From Streptomyces phaeolivaceus (GTDB lineage: Bacteria > Actinomycetota > Actinomycetes > Streptomycetales > Streptomycetaceae), in assembly GCF_009184865.1 (NCBI RefSeq), contig NZ_CP045096.1:7068001-7132000 (forward strand): a stretch of 64,000 nt of DNA, given 5' to 3'. Shown here one piece after another: positions 1 to 8,073 of this stretch; within the stretch, counting starts at the first letter, position 1, and the number at the start of each line of letters is the position of its first letter. Both the position numbers and the translations under genes were made by a program. The notes beneath the pieces were generated by a model. It was not told the origin of the DNA. It worked only from the letters and a program-made list of their open reading frames with translations, and ran no database searches.

Positions 1-69
1 CTGATGCAGGCGTGCGGCCTGGTGAACGACCACTTGGAGACATGCGTGGCGAGAAGCGCGCCCGTTTAG
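1..69 (+). CDS. tag: DNA-3-methyladenine glycosylase I, C-terminal end (partial)
   Basis: The first 22 codons of the window, ending in TAG at 67-69, read as the C-terminus of a Tag-type 3-methyladenine DNA glycosylase, a base-excision repair enzyme. The stretch QACGLVNDH is the diagnostic C-terminal segment of this family, and the Cys and His in it belong to the zinc-binding end of Tag proteins. The gene runs in from outside the window. In M. tuberculosis tagA is followed by a DUF3117 gene, as here after one intervening crotonase gene. The family call rests on a short stretch only. Confidence 0.75.
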   Translation: MMQACGLVNDHLETCVARSAPV

Positions 70-82
70 GAGGCTCCGGCCG

Positions 83-874
83 TCACCGCCCCAAATACTT
101 CGGCTCCTCCTTGTTCACGAAGGCCCGTACGGCGATCCGGTGGTCCTCCGAGGCCCCCGCCCGGGTCTGCAGCTCGTCCTCCTTCTCCAGCGTCTCCGCC
201 AGCGTGTGGGAGAACCCGTACGCCACCGCCTCCTTGATCGCCGCGTACGCCACCGTCGGCCCCGAGGCCAGCATCCGCGCCACCTGCTCGGCGGCATCGT
301 GCAGCGAGGCGGACGGCACGAGCCGGTTCGCGATGCCCAGCTCGTACGCCTCCTGGGCCTTGATGCTGCGCGGGAACAGCAGCAGATCGGCGGCCCGACC
401 GGGGCCGATCACCCGCGGCAGCGTCCAGGACACCCCCGAGTCGGCGGTGAGCGCGACCCCGGCGAAGGAGGTGTTGAAGGAGGCCGTCTCCGCGACCACC
501 CGGTAGTCGGCCGCGAGCGCGAACCCCAGGCCGGCGCCGGCCGCGACCCCGTTCACCCCGGCCACCACGGGCTTCGGCATCTCGGTGAGCGCCTTCACCA
601 CGGGGTTGTAGTGCTCCTTGACCGTGCTCATGACCTCGCCCGAGCCCTCGACCAGCAGCCCGATGTGCTCCTTCAGGTCCTGCCCCACACAGAACGCCCG
701 GTCCCCGGCGGCGGTCAGCAGCACCGCCCGCACCGCGTCGTCCCCGGCGGCGGACTCCACGGCCTCCCGCAGGGCCACCTTCGTCGCGATGTTCAGCGCG
801 TTCATCGCCTCGGGGCGGTTGAGCGTGATCGTCGCGAGTCCGTCGTGCACCTCGTAGAGCACGGTGTCGGCCAT
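83..874 (-). CDS. Enoyl-CoA hydratase/isomerase (crotonase) family protein
   Basis: This 263-residue protein has the usual crotonase length. The oxyanion-hole segment AFCVGQDL lies near residues 60-67 and a second conserved Gly/Ala-rich segment at 109-122. The two glutamates used by true enoyl-CoA hydratases are not visible, but Asp145 in TADSGVSWTLPR sits where PaaG-type isomerases keep their catalytic aspartate. An isomerase such as a phenylacetate-pathway PaaG-like or delta3-delta2 enoyl-CoA isomerase is therefore more likely than a hydratase. The ATG at 874 is preceded by GGAGGGG with a 7-nt spacer. A 14-bp inverted repeat at 919-932 lies in the promoter region and suggests control by a TetR-type regulator. 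The exact substrate cannot be told. Confidence 0.85.
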   Translation of the reverse strand: MADTVLYEVHDGLATITLNRPEAMNALNIATKVALREAVESAAGDDAVRAVLLTAAGDRAFCVGQDLKEHIGLLVEGSGEVMSTVKEHYNPVVKALTEMPKPVVAGVNGVAAGAGLGFALAADYRVVAETASFNTSFAGVALTADSGVSWTLPRVIGPGRAADLLLFPRSIKAQEAYELGIANRLVPSASLHDAAEQVARMLASGPTVAYAAIKEAVAYGFSHTLAETLEKEDELQTRAGASEDHRIAVRAFVNKEEPKYLGR

Positions 875-918
875 GGCGGTTCCCCTCCGGTGTCGCGGCT
901 GGTGACGCAGCTGGTGAC

Positions 919-932
919 GTACTGGTCAGTAC
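919..932. promoter_or_regulatory. Candidate operator palindrome upstream of the crotonase gene
   Basis: GTACTGGTCAGTAC has 6-bp inverted arms (GTACTG/CAGTAC) around a 2-bp centre and lies 45 bp upstream of the crotonase start. The arms resemble sites of TetR-family regulators of fatty acid or aromatic-acid catabolism in actinobacteria. No regulator gene sits next to it, so the binding protein is unknown. Confidence 0.45.
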
Positions 933-1118
933 GCCTCTGTCACAGCACAGCATGGCGGAGTTCCCGGGTCCTGACCGGTGGCGGACGTGTGACCTGCGTC
1001 AAAGAATCACCAATGGCCGAGCGCCGACCCGGGACCGTGCGGCGGCGCAGTATCGCAGTCACATCGCCGAATTGGGTGGTTTTGCTCGCGCGCGTTGCCC
1101 AAGCGATGCCGACCGATG

Positions 1119-1149
1119 TTGGTCATCGGGTCATGAGATGCGGGATAAT
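1119..1149 (+). promoter_or_regulatory. Possible sigma-A type promoter for the DUF3117 gene
   Basis: GGTCAT at 1121-1126 and GATAAT at 1144-1149 are separated by 17 bp; TTGGTC at 1119 is an alternative -35. Transcription would start near 1156 and give a leader of about 105 nt before the ATG at 1262. The rest of the 387-bp gap 875-1261 shows no gene. Confidence 0.35.
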
Positions 1150-1261
1150 GGCCTGGAAGCAATGTGTTCGATGCCGGTGTCGCGTGTCCCCAGGTGGGCA
1201 CGCGCCTGCCCTCCCGGGCCGTCGGCTTGGCGATGAGCTGGTTTCAGGAAGGGGTACGAGC

Positions 1262-1429
1262 ATGGCGGCCATGAAGCCGCGGACGGGCGATGGCCCGCTC
1301 GAGGTGACCAAGGAGGGGCGGGGCATCGTCATGCGCGTTCCGCTCGAAGGCGGCGGGCGGCTCGTCGTCGAGCTGACCCCGGACGAGGCCGACGCCCTCG
1401 GCGACGCCCTCAAGAAGGTCGTCGGCTGA
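1262..1429 (+). CDS. DUF3117 domain-containing small protein
   Basis: A 55-residue acidic protein beginning MAAMKPRTGDGPLEVTKEG. It matches the actinobacterial DUF3117 family (Rv1211 in M. tuberculosis), which is nearly always this length and has no known function. The start at 1262 is preceded by GGAAGGGG with suitable spacing. A strong hairpin follows directly. The gene stands alone between the crotonase and the convergent methyltransferase gene. Confidence 0.9.
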   Translation: MAAMKPRTGDGPLEVTKEGRGIVMRVPLEGGGRLVVELTPDEADALGDALKKVVG

Positions 1430-1457
1430 CGCGCGTAGCGACCATACCCTTTCAGTT

Positions 1458-1491
1458 GCCCCGGCACCGCCGCACTCGGCGGTGCCGGGGC
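1458..1491. terminator. Bidirectional hairpin terminator
   Basis: A perfect 15-bp stem (GCCCCGGCACCGCCG at 1458-1472, complement at 1477-1491) closes a 4-nt loop, followed by a short T-rich stretch. It lies between the convergent DUF3117 and methyltransferase genes and can serve both. Confidence 0.8.
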
Positions 1492-1544
1492 GCTGTTGTA
1501 CCGGGGGTGGGACAGGGGGCCCGGACGGGCCCAAGAAGGGTGCC

Positions 1545-2177
1545 TCAGCGCTTGACCGCGCACAGCAGGCCGTCGCCCACCGGGAGCAGTGAGGGCACCA
1601 GCTCGGGGCTCTCCCGGACCGTGCGCAGCAGCTCCCGCAGCCGTATGACCTCGGTCGGCTGCGGGTTCGAGTCGACCGTGCGGCCACTGGCGAAGACACC
1701 CTCGAAGGCGACCAGGCCACCGGGTCTGAGCAGACGCAACGATTCAGCGAGGTAGTCGAGGGACTCCAGCCGGTCGCCGTCGCAGAACACCAGGTCGTAG
1801 CCGGCGTCCGCGAGCCGGGGCAGCACGTCCAGCGCGTGGCCCGGGATGAAGCGCGCGCGATTGCTGGCGAAGCCGGCCGCGCGGAACGCCTGCCGGGCGA
1901 ACTGCTGGTGATCCGGCTCCGGGTCCACGGTGGTCAGCACCCCGTCCGGCCGCATACCGTGCAGCAGATGGATCCCGGAGACACCGGTCCCGGTCCCGAT
2001 CTCCGCCACCGCCTTCGCGTCCACGGTGGCGGCGAGCACCCGCAGCGCGGCGCCCGTGCCGGGCGACACCGAGCGCAGCCCTGCTTCCCGGGCCCGTTCG
2101 CGGGCCCAGCGCAGCGCGTCGTCCTCGGCGACAAAGGCGTCGGCGAACGCCCAGCTCGTCAGCCGGTTGCCGGTAAT
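1545..2177 (-). CDS. SAM-dependent O-methyltransferase, non-canonical ATT start proposed
   Basis: A class I methyltransferase of the small O-methyltransferase type (Rv1220c-like). Motif I, EIGTGTGVSG, lies at about residues 59-68 and the acidic motif TTVDPEP follows. Conserved-looking coding sequence extends upstream of the GTG at 2069 (residues ITGNRLTSW...), but that part contains no ATG, GTG or TTG before the in-frame TAA further upstream. The ATT at 2175-2177 follows AAGGAG with a 6-nt spacer, so I place the start there, giving 210 residues. A shorter product from the GTG at 2067-2069 (174 residues) would lack the N-terminal helix typical of the family. It is divergent from the sigma factor gene and its substrate is unknown. 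Confidence 0.75.
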   Translation of the reverse strand: MTGNRLTSWAFADAFVAEDDALRWARERAREAGLRSVSPGTGAALRVLAATVDAKAVAEIGTGTGVSGIHLLHGMRPDGVLTTVDPEPDHQQFARQAFRAAGFASNRARFIPGHALDVLPRLADAGYDLVFCDGDRLESLDYLAESLRLLRPGGLVAFEGVFASGRTVDSNPQPTEVIRLRELLRTVRESPELVPSLLPVGDGLLCAVKR

Positions 2178-2233
2178 GACCCTCTCCTTATGTCCCCGTG
2201 GTTGCCTGGGCGTGACTGTATCCGTTGCCGTCG

Positions 2234-2259
2234 GGAACCTGCTGATGGGACCGGTCGTT
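2234..2259 (+). promoter_or_regulatory. ECF-type promoter upstream of the sigma factor gene
   Basis: GGAACC at 2234-2239 and CGTT at 2256-2259 are separated by 16 bp, the layout of promoters read by ECF sigma factors. It faces the sigma gene, which suggests positive autoregulation. Transcription would begin near 2266, just before a GTG at 2271 in frame with the sigma gene and a 3-codon ATG ORF at 2267. Confidence 0.6.
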
Positions 2260-2456
2260 TAAAGGGATGAGTGAGTGACGGGGGCCGCGACGGGGGGCAG
2301 GGGATGGATCGGACCGGCGAGCAGGTGCGGGCATCGACGCAGGTGTCCACGCAGGTGCTGACCAAGCCTTATGAGCCGGATCGGCCATATGGGCCGGATC
2401 GGCGTACATCAATTTCTTATAAAACCGCTTATCCGGAGCTAACGGGCGAGGTGGCT

Positions 2457-3230
2457 ATGGTAGGGGCTCCGCTGGACACCACCAGAGCCGACAGGGGAGG
2501 TGCGGCTGCGCCTGTGGATCGGGGAGGAGTGCTGCGGCGCTTTCTCGGATCGGCGGGCAGGCCGAAATCCGTGAACGACACCGCTGACCACAGCCACGCC
2601 GCCGTCGCACAGACCGCGACCTTCACCACGGACGCGCACGCACAGGCGTGGACTCCGCCCACCTGGGAGGAGATCGTCAGCACCCACAGCGGCCGTGTGT
2701 ACCGGCTCGCCTACCGTCTGACCGGCAACCAGCACGACGCCGAGGACCTCACCCAGGAGGTCTTCGTCCGCGTCTTCCGCTCTCTGTCGACCTACACGCC
2801 CGGCACCTTCGAGGGCTGGCTGCACCGCATCACCACCAATCTCTTCCTGGACATGGTCCGGCGCAAGCAGCGCATCCGCTTCGACGCCCTCGGCGACGAC
2901 GCGGCCGAGCGCCTGCCCAGCCGCGAACCCACCCCGCAGCAGATCTTCAACGACGCCCACTTCGACGCCGACGTCCAGCAGGCCCTCGACACCCTGGCGC
3001 CCGAGTTTCGCGCCGCCGTCGTCCTCTGTGACATCGAGGGCCTGTCGTACGAGGAGATCGCCGCGACCCTGGGCGTCAAGCTCGGCACGGTCCGGTCCCG
3101 GATCCACCGTGGCCGCTCGCAGCTCCGCAAGGCCCTCGCGCACCGCTCCCCGGAGGCTCGGGCCGAGCAGCGCCGCGGGTTCACGGTGCCGCGGGTGCCC
3201 GTGCTGGGAGGAGGGGGCGCGACCGCGTGA
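2457..3230 (+). CDS. sigE: ECF RNA polymerase sigma factor, SigE-like
   Basis: A 257-residue group IV sigma factor. Region 2 spans about residues 75-145 ([15 protein letters not shown], then [15 protein letters not shown]) and region 4 about 172-230 ([19 protein letters not shown] helix-turn-helix). The N-terminal 70 residues are low complexity. I chose ATG 2457, preceded by GAGG; an in-frame GTG at 2271 would add 62 residues and lies immediately after a putative ECF transcription start, so more than one isoform is possible. The stop overlaps the start of the anti-sigma gene (GTGA), implying coupled translation. The neighbours (anti-sigma, HtrA protease, TatB) match the M. tuberculosis sigE locus, which responds to envelope stress. 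Confidence 0.92.
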   Translation: MVGAPLDTTRADRGGAAAPVDRGGVLRRFLGSAGRPKSVNDTADHSHAAVAQTATFTTDAHAQAWTPPTWEEIVSTHSGRVYRLAYRLTGNQHDAEDLTQEVFVRVFRSLSTYTPGTFEGWLHRITTNLFLDMVRRKQRIRFDALGDDAAERLPSREPTPQQIFNDAHFDADVQQALDTLAPEFRAAVVLCDIEGLSYEEIAATLGVKLGTVRSRIHRGRSQLRKALAHRSPEARAEQRRGFTVPRVPVLGGGGATA

Positions 3231-4450
3231 GTGGATCCCGTCCTACGCCTGCCGAGCAGCACCTGGGAGACCGTCTCTCCGCCCTGGTCGACGGAGAGCT
3301 CGGTCATGAGGCGCGTGACCGCGTCCTGGCACATCTCGCCACCTGCGCGAAGTGCAAGACCGAGGCGGACGAGCAGCGCCGCCTGAAGAACGTGTTCGCG
3401 GAGGTCGCCCCGCCACCTCCCTCCGAGAGCTTCCTGGCCAGGCTCCAGATGCTCCCGGCGGGCGGCGACGGCGACGGCGGCTCACCGCTGCCCGGTGGCT
3501 TCGGAGGAAGACTCGGGGGCACGGCCGGCGGGCCGGGTCTGCCCGTGGACCCCTCCGACTCCCGGGACCTCGCCGACTTCGGCGTCTTCGGACCCGGTGG
3601 CGACTCCTTCGGATACCTCCCGTCGGGACCACACGGCGGCGCGCTGACGCCGTCGGAGGGCCGCGGACTGCTCGGCGGCGGCCGAGGAGCGTCCGGCGGC
3701 CGTGGGTTCCTCGGTGACCGGGGCTTCCTGGGCGGGCGGGGCTTCCTGGGCGACCGCGGAATGCTGGGCGACCGTGGCTTCCTGGGCGGTGGCGGACGCG
3801 ACCTCTCCGGCTCCGGGGACACGGACGACCGCGCCGACCGAGAGGAGAGAGCGGCCGACGACAGAGCCGACCGCGGGGTCACGGGCGACCGTGGCTTTCG
3901 GATCCATGACGTGAGCCGCCAGGAGGCCGAGCGCTCCGCCTCACGCGGCATGCGGTTCGCCTTCGTCGCGGCGGGCGCGGTCTCGCTGGCCGCGATCGCC
4001 CTCGGCGGCGTGACCAACGGGATGCCCGTCGAGACGGCGGACGCCCGGGGCGGTGCCGGCGCCGGCAGCAATGTCACCCCGCTGCGCACCCAGGCCTCGG
4101 GCACGGTTCCGCCCCCCGAGGCGCAGCGCCGCCGGGGATCCGTCGGGCCGCTGCTCGGACAGGGTCAGCAGTCCCTCGGCGAGGTGCCCGTCGCCCCGAC
4201 GGAGATCTCCGCGCCCCTGCTGCCCGGGATCCCCGCGCCGACCGGTCAGAACCGCCGGGCGGTCCATCCGCTCACCGCGCCCGTGCTGGCCGGTGCCGCA
4301 GTGATGTCCCCGCTCATACGTCCGCTCACCGTCGCGCCTCCGCTGCAGCTGACCGACTGGTCCCCGGCACCCGAGCTGATCGGACCGGGCCTGCTGACGG
4401 CTCCCGACGCCACCTCGTCTCCCACACCCACCTCGCCCGTCCTCCGCTGA
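3227..4450 (+). CDS. Membrane zinc anti-sigma factor, RseA-like, with long repetitive linker
   Basis: The N-terminus carries the zinc-binding anti-sigma signature: His36, Cys40 and Cys43 in HLATCAKC. This domain should hold the adjacent sigma factor inactive. A long Gly/Arg/Asp-rich linker follows with repeats of [12 protein letters not shown] type around residues 155-190. One transmembrane segment lies at about 240-262 and an extracytoplasmic Pro/Thr-rich tail of about 145 residues ends the protein. At 407 residues it is much longer than the mycobacterial RseA (about 150). The GTG start at 3227 overlaps the sigma gene stop. Assignment as the cognate anti-sigma factor is from motif and gene order. 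Confidence 0.85.
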   Translation: MSGSRPTPAEQHLGDRLSALVDGELGHEARDRVLAHLATCAKCKTEADEQRRLKNVFAEVAPPPPSESFLARLQMLPAGGDGDGGSPLPGGFGGRLGGTAGGPGLPVDPSDSRDLADFGVFGPGGDSFGYLPSGPHGGALTPSEGRGLLGGGRGASGGRGFLGDRGFLGGRGFLGDRGMLGDRGFLGGGGRDLSGSGDTDDRADREERAADDRADRGVTGDRGFRIHDVSRQEAERSASRGMRFAFVAAGAVSLAAIALGGVTNGMPVETADARGGAGAGSNVTPLRTQASGTVPPPEAQRRRGSVGPLLGQGQQSLGEVPVAPTEISAPLLPGIPAPTGQNRRAVHPLTAPVLAGAAVMSPLIRPLTVAPPLQLTDWSPAPELIGPGLLTAPDATSSPTPTSPVLR

Positions 4451-4591
4451 CCCCGAGTTCTGCGCACCGGCCCGCGAACCTGGTTGAATCCAGAGTGGGC
4501 CGTGTCCGCTCGGGCCGCTTCCGGCCCGCGGCACTCGGCGAACGGTGGGCGGCGGGCCGGTCCTTGGGCGGGCCCTAGGTGTGGGGAGAAC

Positions 4592-7012
4592 ATGAACGAG
4601 GGGAAGCCCACGAAGGCGAAATGGTGGAGCCGCCCCCGAGCGCACGGCGCGGGGGACGGTACGGCGGGGGAACACCTCGGGGCGGCGGAAGCCGACGGAC
4701 CGACGGGACCTCCCGGAGCCGCCGGGTTGCCCCCGAGTGCGGTTCGTGGCGAAAATCCCGACGGCGACTTCGAGTTGGAACGCCCGACGCCGGCCACCGG
4801 CGAGGCCGCCACCCGGACCGAGATCTACACCGACGCGGGCGCGGGCTCCGACGCGGGCTCCGAATCGGACTCGGACTCCGACTCGGACTCCGATTTCGAA
4901 CTGGCCCGTCCCGTTGCCGAGGCTCCGCTCCGGTCCGGCCCCACGCCGTCCGCAGCCGCCGACGCGGACGCCGCCGTCGGCTTGGACGGCGACTTCGAAC
5001 TGGAGCGACCGGCCGGGCCCAACGGCTCGTCCGCCGACACTGCTGTCGTCGATGCCCGGCCGGTGGGCGCGCAAGGTGCGTTGAGCGCCCCTGGAGCGCC
5101 CTCTGAGCGCCCCAAGCCGCTGCACGACCCCGATCCCTACGGCACCCCGCCGTACGGCGAGCCCGGCCCCTGGGCGCCCGCTCCGCCGGTCCAGCACCCG
5201 GCGACGACTCCCGCACACGGCACGCATGTCCGGGCGGCGACTCCCGCACACGGCACGCATGTCCGGGCGGCGACTCCCGCACACGGCGCGGACGCCCAGG
5301 CGGGTACACCGGCGCACGGCGTGCCCGTGACGGTGGGGGCGCCCACGGACGAGGGGGCGCACGCGCTGGGGCCCACGGCAGCGGGGGGCTCGGTGGCGGC
5401 GGGCTCGGCGGGCGGCGGAGCGCCTTCGGCTGCTGCCTCGGCTGTTGCCCCGACGTCCGCCGGAGCGCCTTCGGCGGCTGCCGCCGCGCACGCAGGGACC
5501 CCGGCCCAGGGCACCGCCGTACCGCCGACGACCCCGCAGCCGGCGGCGGTGGCCCAGCACCCGGAGGTGCCTGGGCCCGGCGTGGCCGCGTACTCCGAGA
5601 CGGCCCGGCCGGCGGCGCCGTATCCCCACGCGCCCCAGCCTCCCGGGGCCTCCTACGCCTACCCGTCGCAGCCGGGCCCGCCGCCCTTCGGGGACTCGGC
5701 GCAGGCTGTGGCCCCTCCCTACGCGGGCGGGACGCATCCTGTACCGCCTCCTTTCGGGGACTCGGCCCACCCCGTGCCGCCTCCCTACGCGGGCGGGGGG
5801 CAGCCCGCGCGCGGTGTGCCGGGGGTGGCGCAAGGGCCCTGGCAGAACTACGACCCTTGGGCCGGGTCGGGGTCGTTGCAGCAGAACGGGGCGCGGCCAC
5901 GTCGACGGAGCGGCCGGGTCCTGCTGGTGGGGGCCTTGCTGATCGCCGTCGTCGCCGGAGGCATCGGCGGAGCCGTGGGCGCGTATCTGGAGCGGAACGG
6001 CGGTGTCGGGGCGATCGAACTGCCGCAGACCAGCGACGGGGTGACGGACCGGGCGCCCGACAGCGTCGCCGGGATCGCCGCCAGCGCCCTGCCCAGCGTC
6101 GTGACCCTCCATGTCAGCGGGGACAGCGCACAGGGCACCGGCACCGGGTTCGTGCTCGACGAGCGCGGCCACATCCTCACCAACAACCATGTCGTCGACC
6201 CCGCCGGCACGAACGGCGACATATCTGTGACGTTCAGCGGCGGAGAGACCGCCGAGGCCACCATCGTCGGCCGGGACACGGGCTACGACCTGGCCGTCGT
6301 CAAGGTGTCCGGCGTCGGCGGACTCAAGCCGCTGCCCCTGGGCAACTCGGAGGAGGTCCAGGTCGGCGACCCGGTCGTCGCCATCGGCGCCCCCTTCGAC
6401 CTGGCGAACACGGTCACCTCCGGCATCATCAGCGCCAAGGAACGGCCCATCACGGCCGGCGGTGAGAGCGGCGACGTCAGCGATGTGTCGTACGTGGACG
6501 CGCTGCAGACCGACGCGCCGATAAACCCCGGCAACTCCGGCGGCCCGCTGCTCGACGGCAAGGCCCGGGTGATCGGCATCAACAGCGCCATCCGCTCGGC
6601 CGGCAGCGGCTCCGAGTCGGACGGCGGGCAGGCCGGTTCGATCGGGCTGGGCTTCGCGATACCCATCAACCAGGGCAAGCGCGTCGCCGAGGAGCTGATC
6701 AACACCGGCAAGGCGACCCACCCGGTGATCGGTGTCACCCTCGACATGGACTACGCGGGCGACGGCGCCCGTATCGGCGACGAGGGTGACGGCGACGGCA
6801 CCGGGGTGGCCTCGGGCGGCCCCGCCGACCGGGCGGGCATCCGCTCGGGCGACGTCATCACCGAGGTCGACGGCCAGCGTGTGCACTCCGGCGACGAACT
6901 GATCGTCAAGGTCCGCGCCCACCGCCCCGGCGACCGCCTGGAACTCACCCTCCTGCGCGACGGCAGGGAGCGGACGGTCACCCTCACCCTCGGCTCGTCC
7001 GGCGGCGCCTGA
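4592..7012 (+). CDS. htrA: Membrane-anchored HtrA/DegP-family serine protease with PDZ domain
   Basis: An 806-residue trypsin-like protease. Residues 1-440 are a cytoplasmic Pro/Ala-rich region with three copies of a DFELxRP motif, an acidic Ser-Asp run and an 11-residue tandem repeat. A transmembrane helix lies at about 443-467. The catalytic triad is His533 (NNHVVD), Asp566 (YDLAVV) and Ser649 (GNSGGP). A PDZ domain fills about 725-800 (GPADRAGIRSGDVI). The protease therefore acts outside the membrane, where it degrades or senses misfolded envelope proteins; in mycobacteria the equivalent HtrA/PepD functions with SigE and RseA. ATG 4592 follows GGGGAGAAC. A terminator follows at 7071. Confidence 0.9.
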   Translation: MNEGKPTKAKWWSRPRAHGAGDGTAGEHLGAAEADGPTGPPGAAGLPPSAVRGENPDGDFELERPTPATGEAATRTEIYTDAGAGSDAGSESDSDSDSDSDFELARPVAEAPLRSGPTPSAAADADAAVGLDGDFELERPAGPNGSSADTAVVDARPVGAQGALSAPGAPSERPKPLHDPDPYGTPPYGEPGPWAPAPPVQHPATTPAHGTHVRAATPAHGTHVRAATPAHGADAQAGTPAHGVPVTVGAPTDEGAHALGPTAAGGSVAAGSAGGGAPSAAASAVAPTSAGAPSAAAAAHAGTPAQGTAVPPTTPQPAAVAQHPEVPGPGVAAYSETARPAAPYPHAPQPPGASYAYPSQPGPPPFGDSAQAVAPPYAGGTHPVPPPFGDSAHPVPPPYAGGGQPARGVPGVAQGPWQNYDPWAGSGSLQQNGARPRRRSGRVLLVGALLIAVVAGGIGGAVGAYLERNGGVGAIELPQTSDGVTDRAPDSVAGIAASALPSVVTLHVSGDSAQGTGTGFVLDERGHILTNNHVVDPAGTNGDISVTFSGGETAEATIVGRDTGYDLAVVKVSGVGGLKPLPLGNSEEVQVGDPVVAIGAPFDLANTVTSGIISAKERPITAGGESGDVSDVSYVDALQTDAPINPGNSGGPLLDGKARVIGINSAIRSAGSGSESDGGQAGSIGLGFAIPINQGKRVAEELINTGKATHPVIGVTLDMDYAGDGARIGDEGDGDGTGVASGGPADRAGIRSGDVITEVDGQRVHSGDELIVKVRAHRPGDRLELTLLRDGRERTVTLTLGSSGGA
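5207..5272 (+). repeat. 33-bp tandem repeat inside the htrA gene
   Basis: Two exact 33-bp copies (5207-5239 and 5240-5272) and a partial third encode an 11-residue unit TPAHGTHVRAA in the cytoplasmic linker of the protease. The unit length keeps the reading frame. Confidence 0.9.
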
Positions 7013-7070
7013 CCGCCGGGCATCGGCCGCGACGGCGGGACGACGGAGGAGCCGTACTGACAGCAACTTC

Positions 7071-7099
7071 ACAGGAGGGGGTCCCGCACCCCCTCCTGT
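7071..7099 (+). terminator. Hairpin terminator after htrA
   Basis: ACAGGAGGGGG (7071-7081) pairs perfectly with CCCCCTCCTGT (7089-7099) across a 7-nt loop. It separates the sigE-rseA-htrA unit from tatB, although no T-run follows. Confidence 0.65.
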
Positions 7100-7151
7100 C
7101 AGGCAAACAGCTGGGAAAACCCGTCGTTCGGGCATGGTCGGAAGGCGCCTG

Positions 7152-7185
7152 ACGGTACCGGTTCCGCGGGATCGCCGGGTACCGT
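7152..7185. promoter_or_regulatory. Inverted repeat upstream of tatB
   Basis: ACGGTACC (7152-7159) is repeated in inverse as GGTACCGT (7178-7185) with an 18-bp spacer, and each arm contains the palindrome GGTACC. It lies 74 bp before the tatB start and may be an operator. Confidence 0.3.
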
Positions 7186-7258
7186 GGATCCGGCCCGGAC
7201 CACGGAAGACCTGCCGAGGCCCGCGGATCGGGACCGAGGACATCGCAAGGAGCTTCAG

Positions 7259-7741
7259 GTGTTCAATGACATAGGTGCGCTCGAGGTGGTGACGCTCGTC
7301 GTCCTCGCCGTGCTCGTCTTCGGTCCGGACAAGCTCCCGAAGGTGATCCAGGACGTCACGCGGACCATCCGCAAGATCCGCGAGTTCTCGGACAGCGCCA
7401 AGGCGGACATCCGCAGCGAACTGGGCCCGGAGTTCAAGGACTTCGAGTTCGAGGACCTCAACCCCAAGACGTTCATCCGCAAGCAGCTGGACAACGACGA
7501 ACTGGGGCTGAAGGAGATCCGCAACGGCTTCGACCTGAAGAAGGAGATGGCCGAGCTGACGGACGCGGTCCACGGCCGCGAGTCCGAGTCGTCGTCCTCG
7601 TCCTCCTCCTCGGCCGCCGCCATCGGCTCCGGCTCCGAGGCCGCCGCGTCCGGCCCGTCCGGCTCGTCCGGCGGAACCATCGACATGACCAAGAAGCCCG
7701 AGCAGGTCGAGCGTCCGCCGTACGACATGGACGCCACCTGA
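7259..7741 (+). CDS. tatB: Sec-independent protein translocase subunit TatB
   Basis: A 160-residue protein with one N-terminal membrane helix (residues about 5-20), the Gly-Pro hinge FGPDKLP, an amphipathic helix and a charged C-terminal region with a run of eight Ser residues. This is the TatB/TatA architecture; the length and the NDIGALE N-terminus favour TatB. It forms the receptor part of the twin-arginine translocon. The GTG start at 7259 follows AAGGAG with a 6-nt spacer. Its place after sigma/anti-sigma/HtrA is conserved in actinobacteria. Confidence 0.92.
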   Translation: MFNDIGALEVVTLVVLAVLVFGPDKLPKVIQDVTRTIRKIREFSDSAKADIRSELGPEFKDFEFEDLNPKTFIRKQLDNDELGLKEIRNGFDLKKEMAELTDAVHGRESESSSSSSSSAAAIGSGSEAAASGPSGSSGGTIDMTKKPEQVERPPYDMDAT

Positions 7742-8073
7742 GGCGTACCCCCGGCCGCCGTGCGCCCGCCCGCCGCGCACCGGGCCGCCGGATGTCCGTC
7801 CACCGCCCGTAACGGCCTCCGGCCTGCCCTTCCGCGCCGTACGCCCGTGTGCCGCCGCGCCCCCGTACGTGATGCGATTCATACCGCCACGCACCCTCGT
7901 ACGGCCCGAAGCCGCCCGTACGCCGTCCCACGCGCCGGGCGCTTTCCCTGCTGCTCGGAGAGCTGTGGCTATGCTGCCCAGTTGTTGTGCGGACCGCAGG
8001 AGAGCGAGCGACGACGCCCGAGGGGGGCGGGCGGCCGCTCCGGTCCGTCGAGAGCGAGGAGGCGTCCGGGCAC

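Noticed and set aside
3941..7894. 1317-codon open frame on the minus strand opposite the anti-sigma, htrA and tatB genes
   Set aside because: It is antisense to three well-supported genes, has no family motifs and consists of Gly/Arg/Val-rich sequence typical of GC-rich shadow frames.
7971..8073. N-terminal extension of the hypothetical protein from GTG 7987
   Set aside because: The 29 extra residues are Arg/Gly/Glu low complexity and the ATG at 8074 has a purine-rich site, although at a long distance; the choice remains uncertain.
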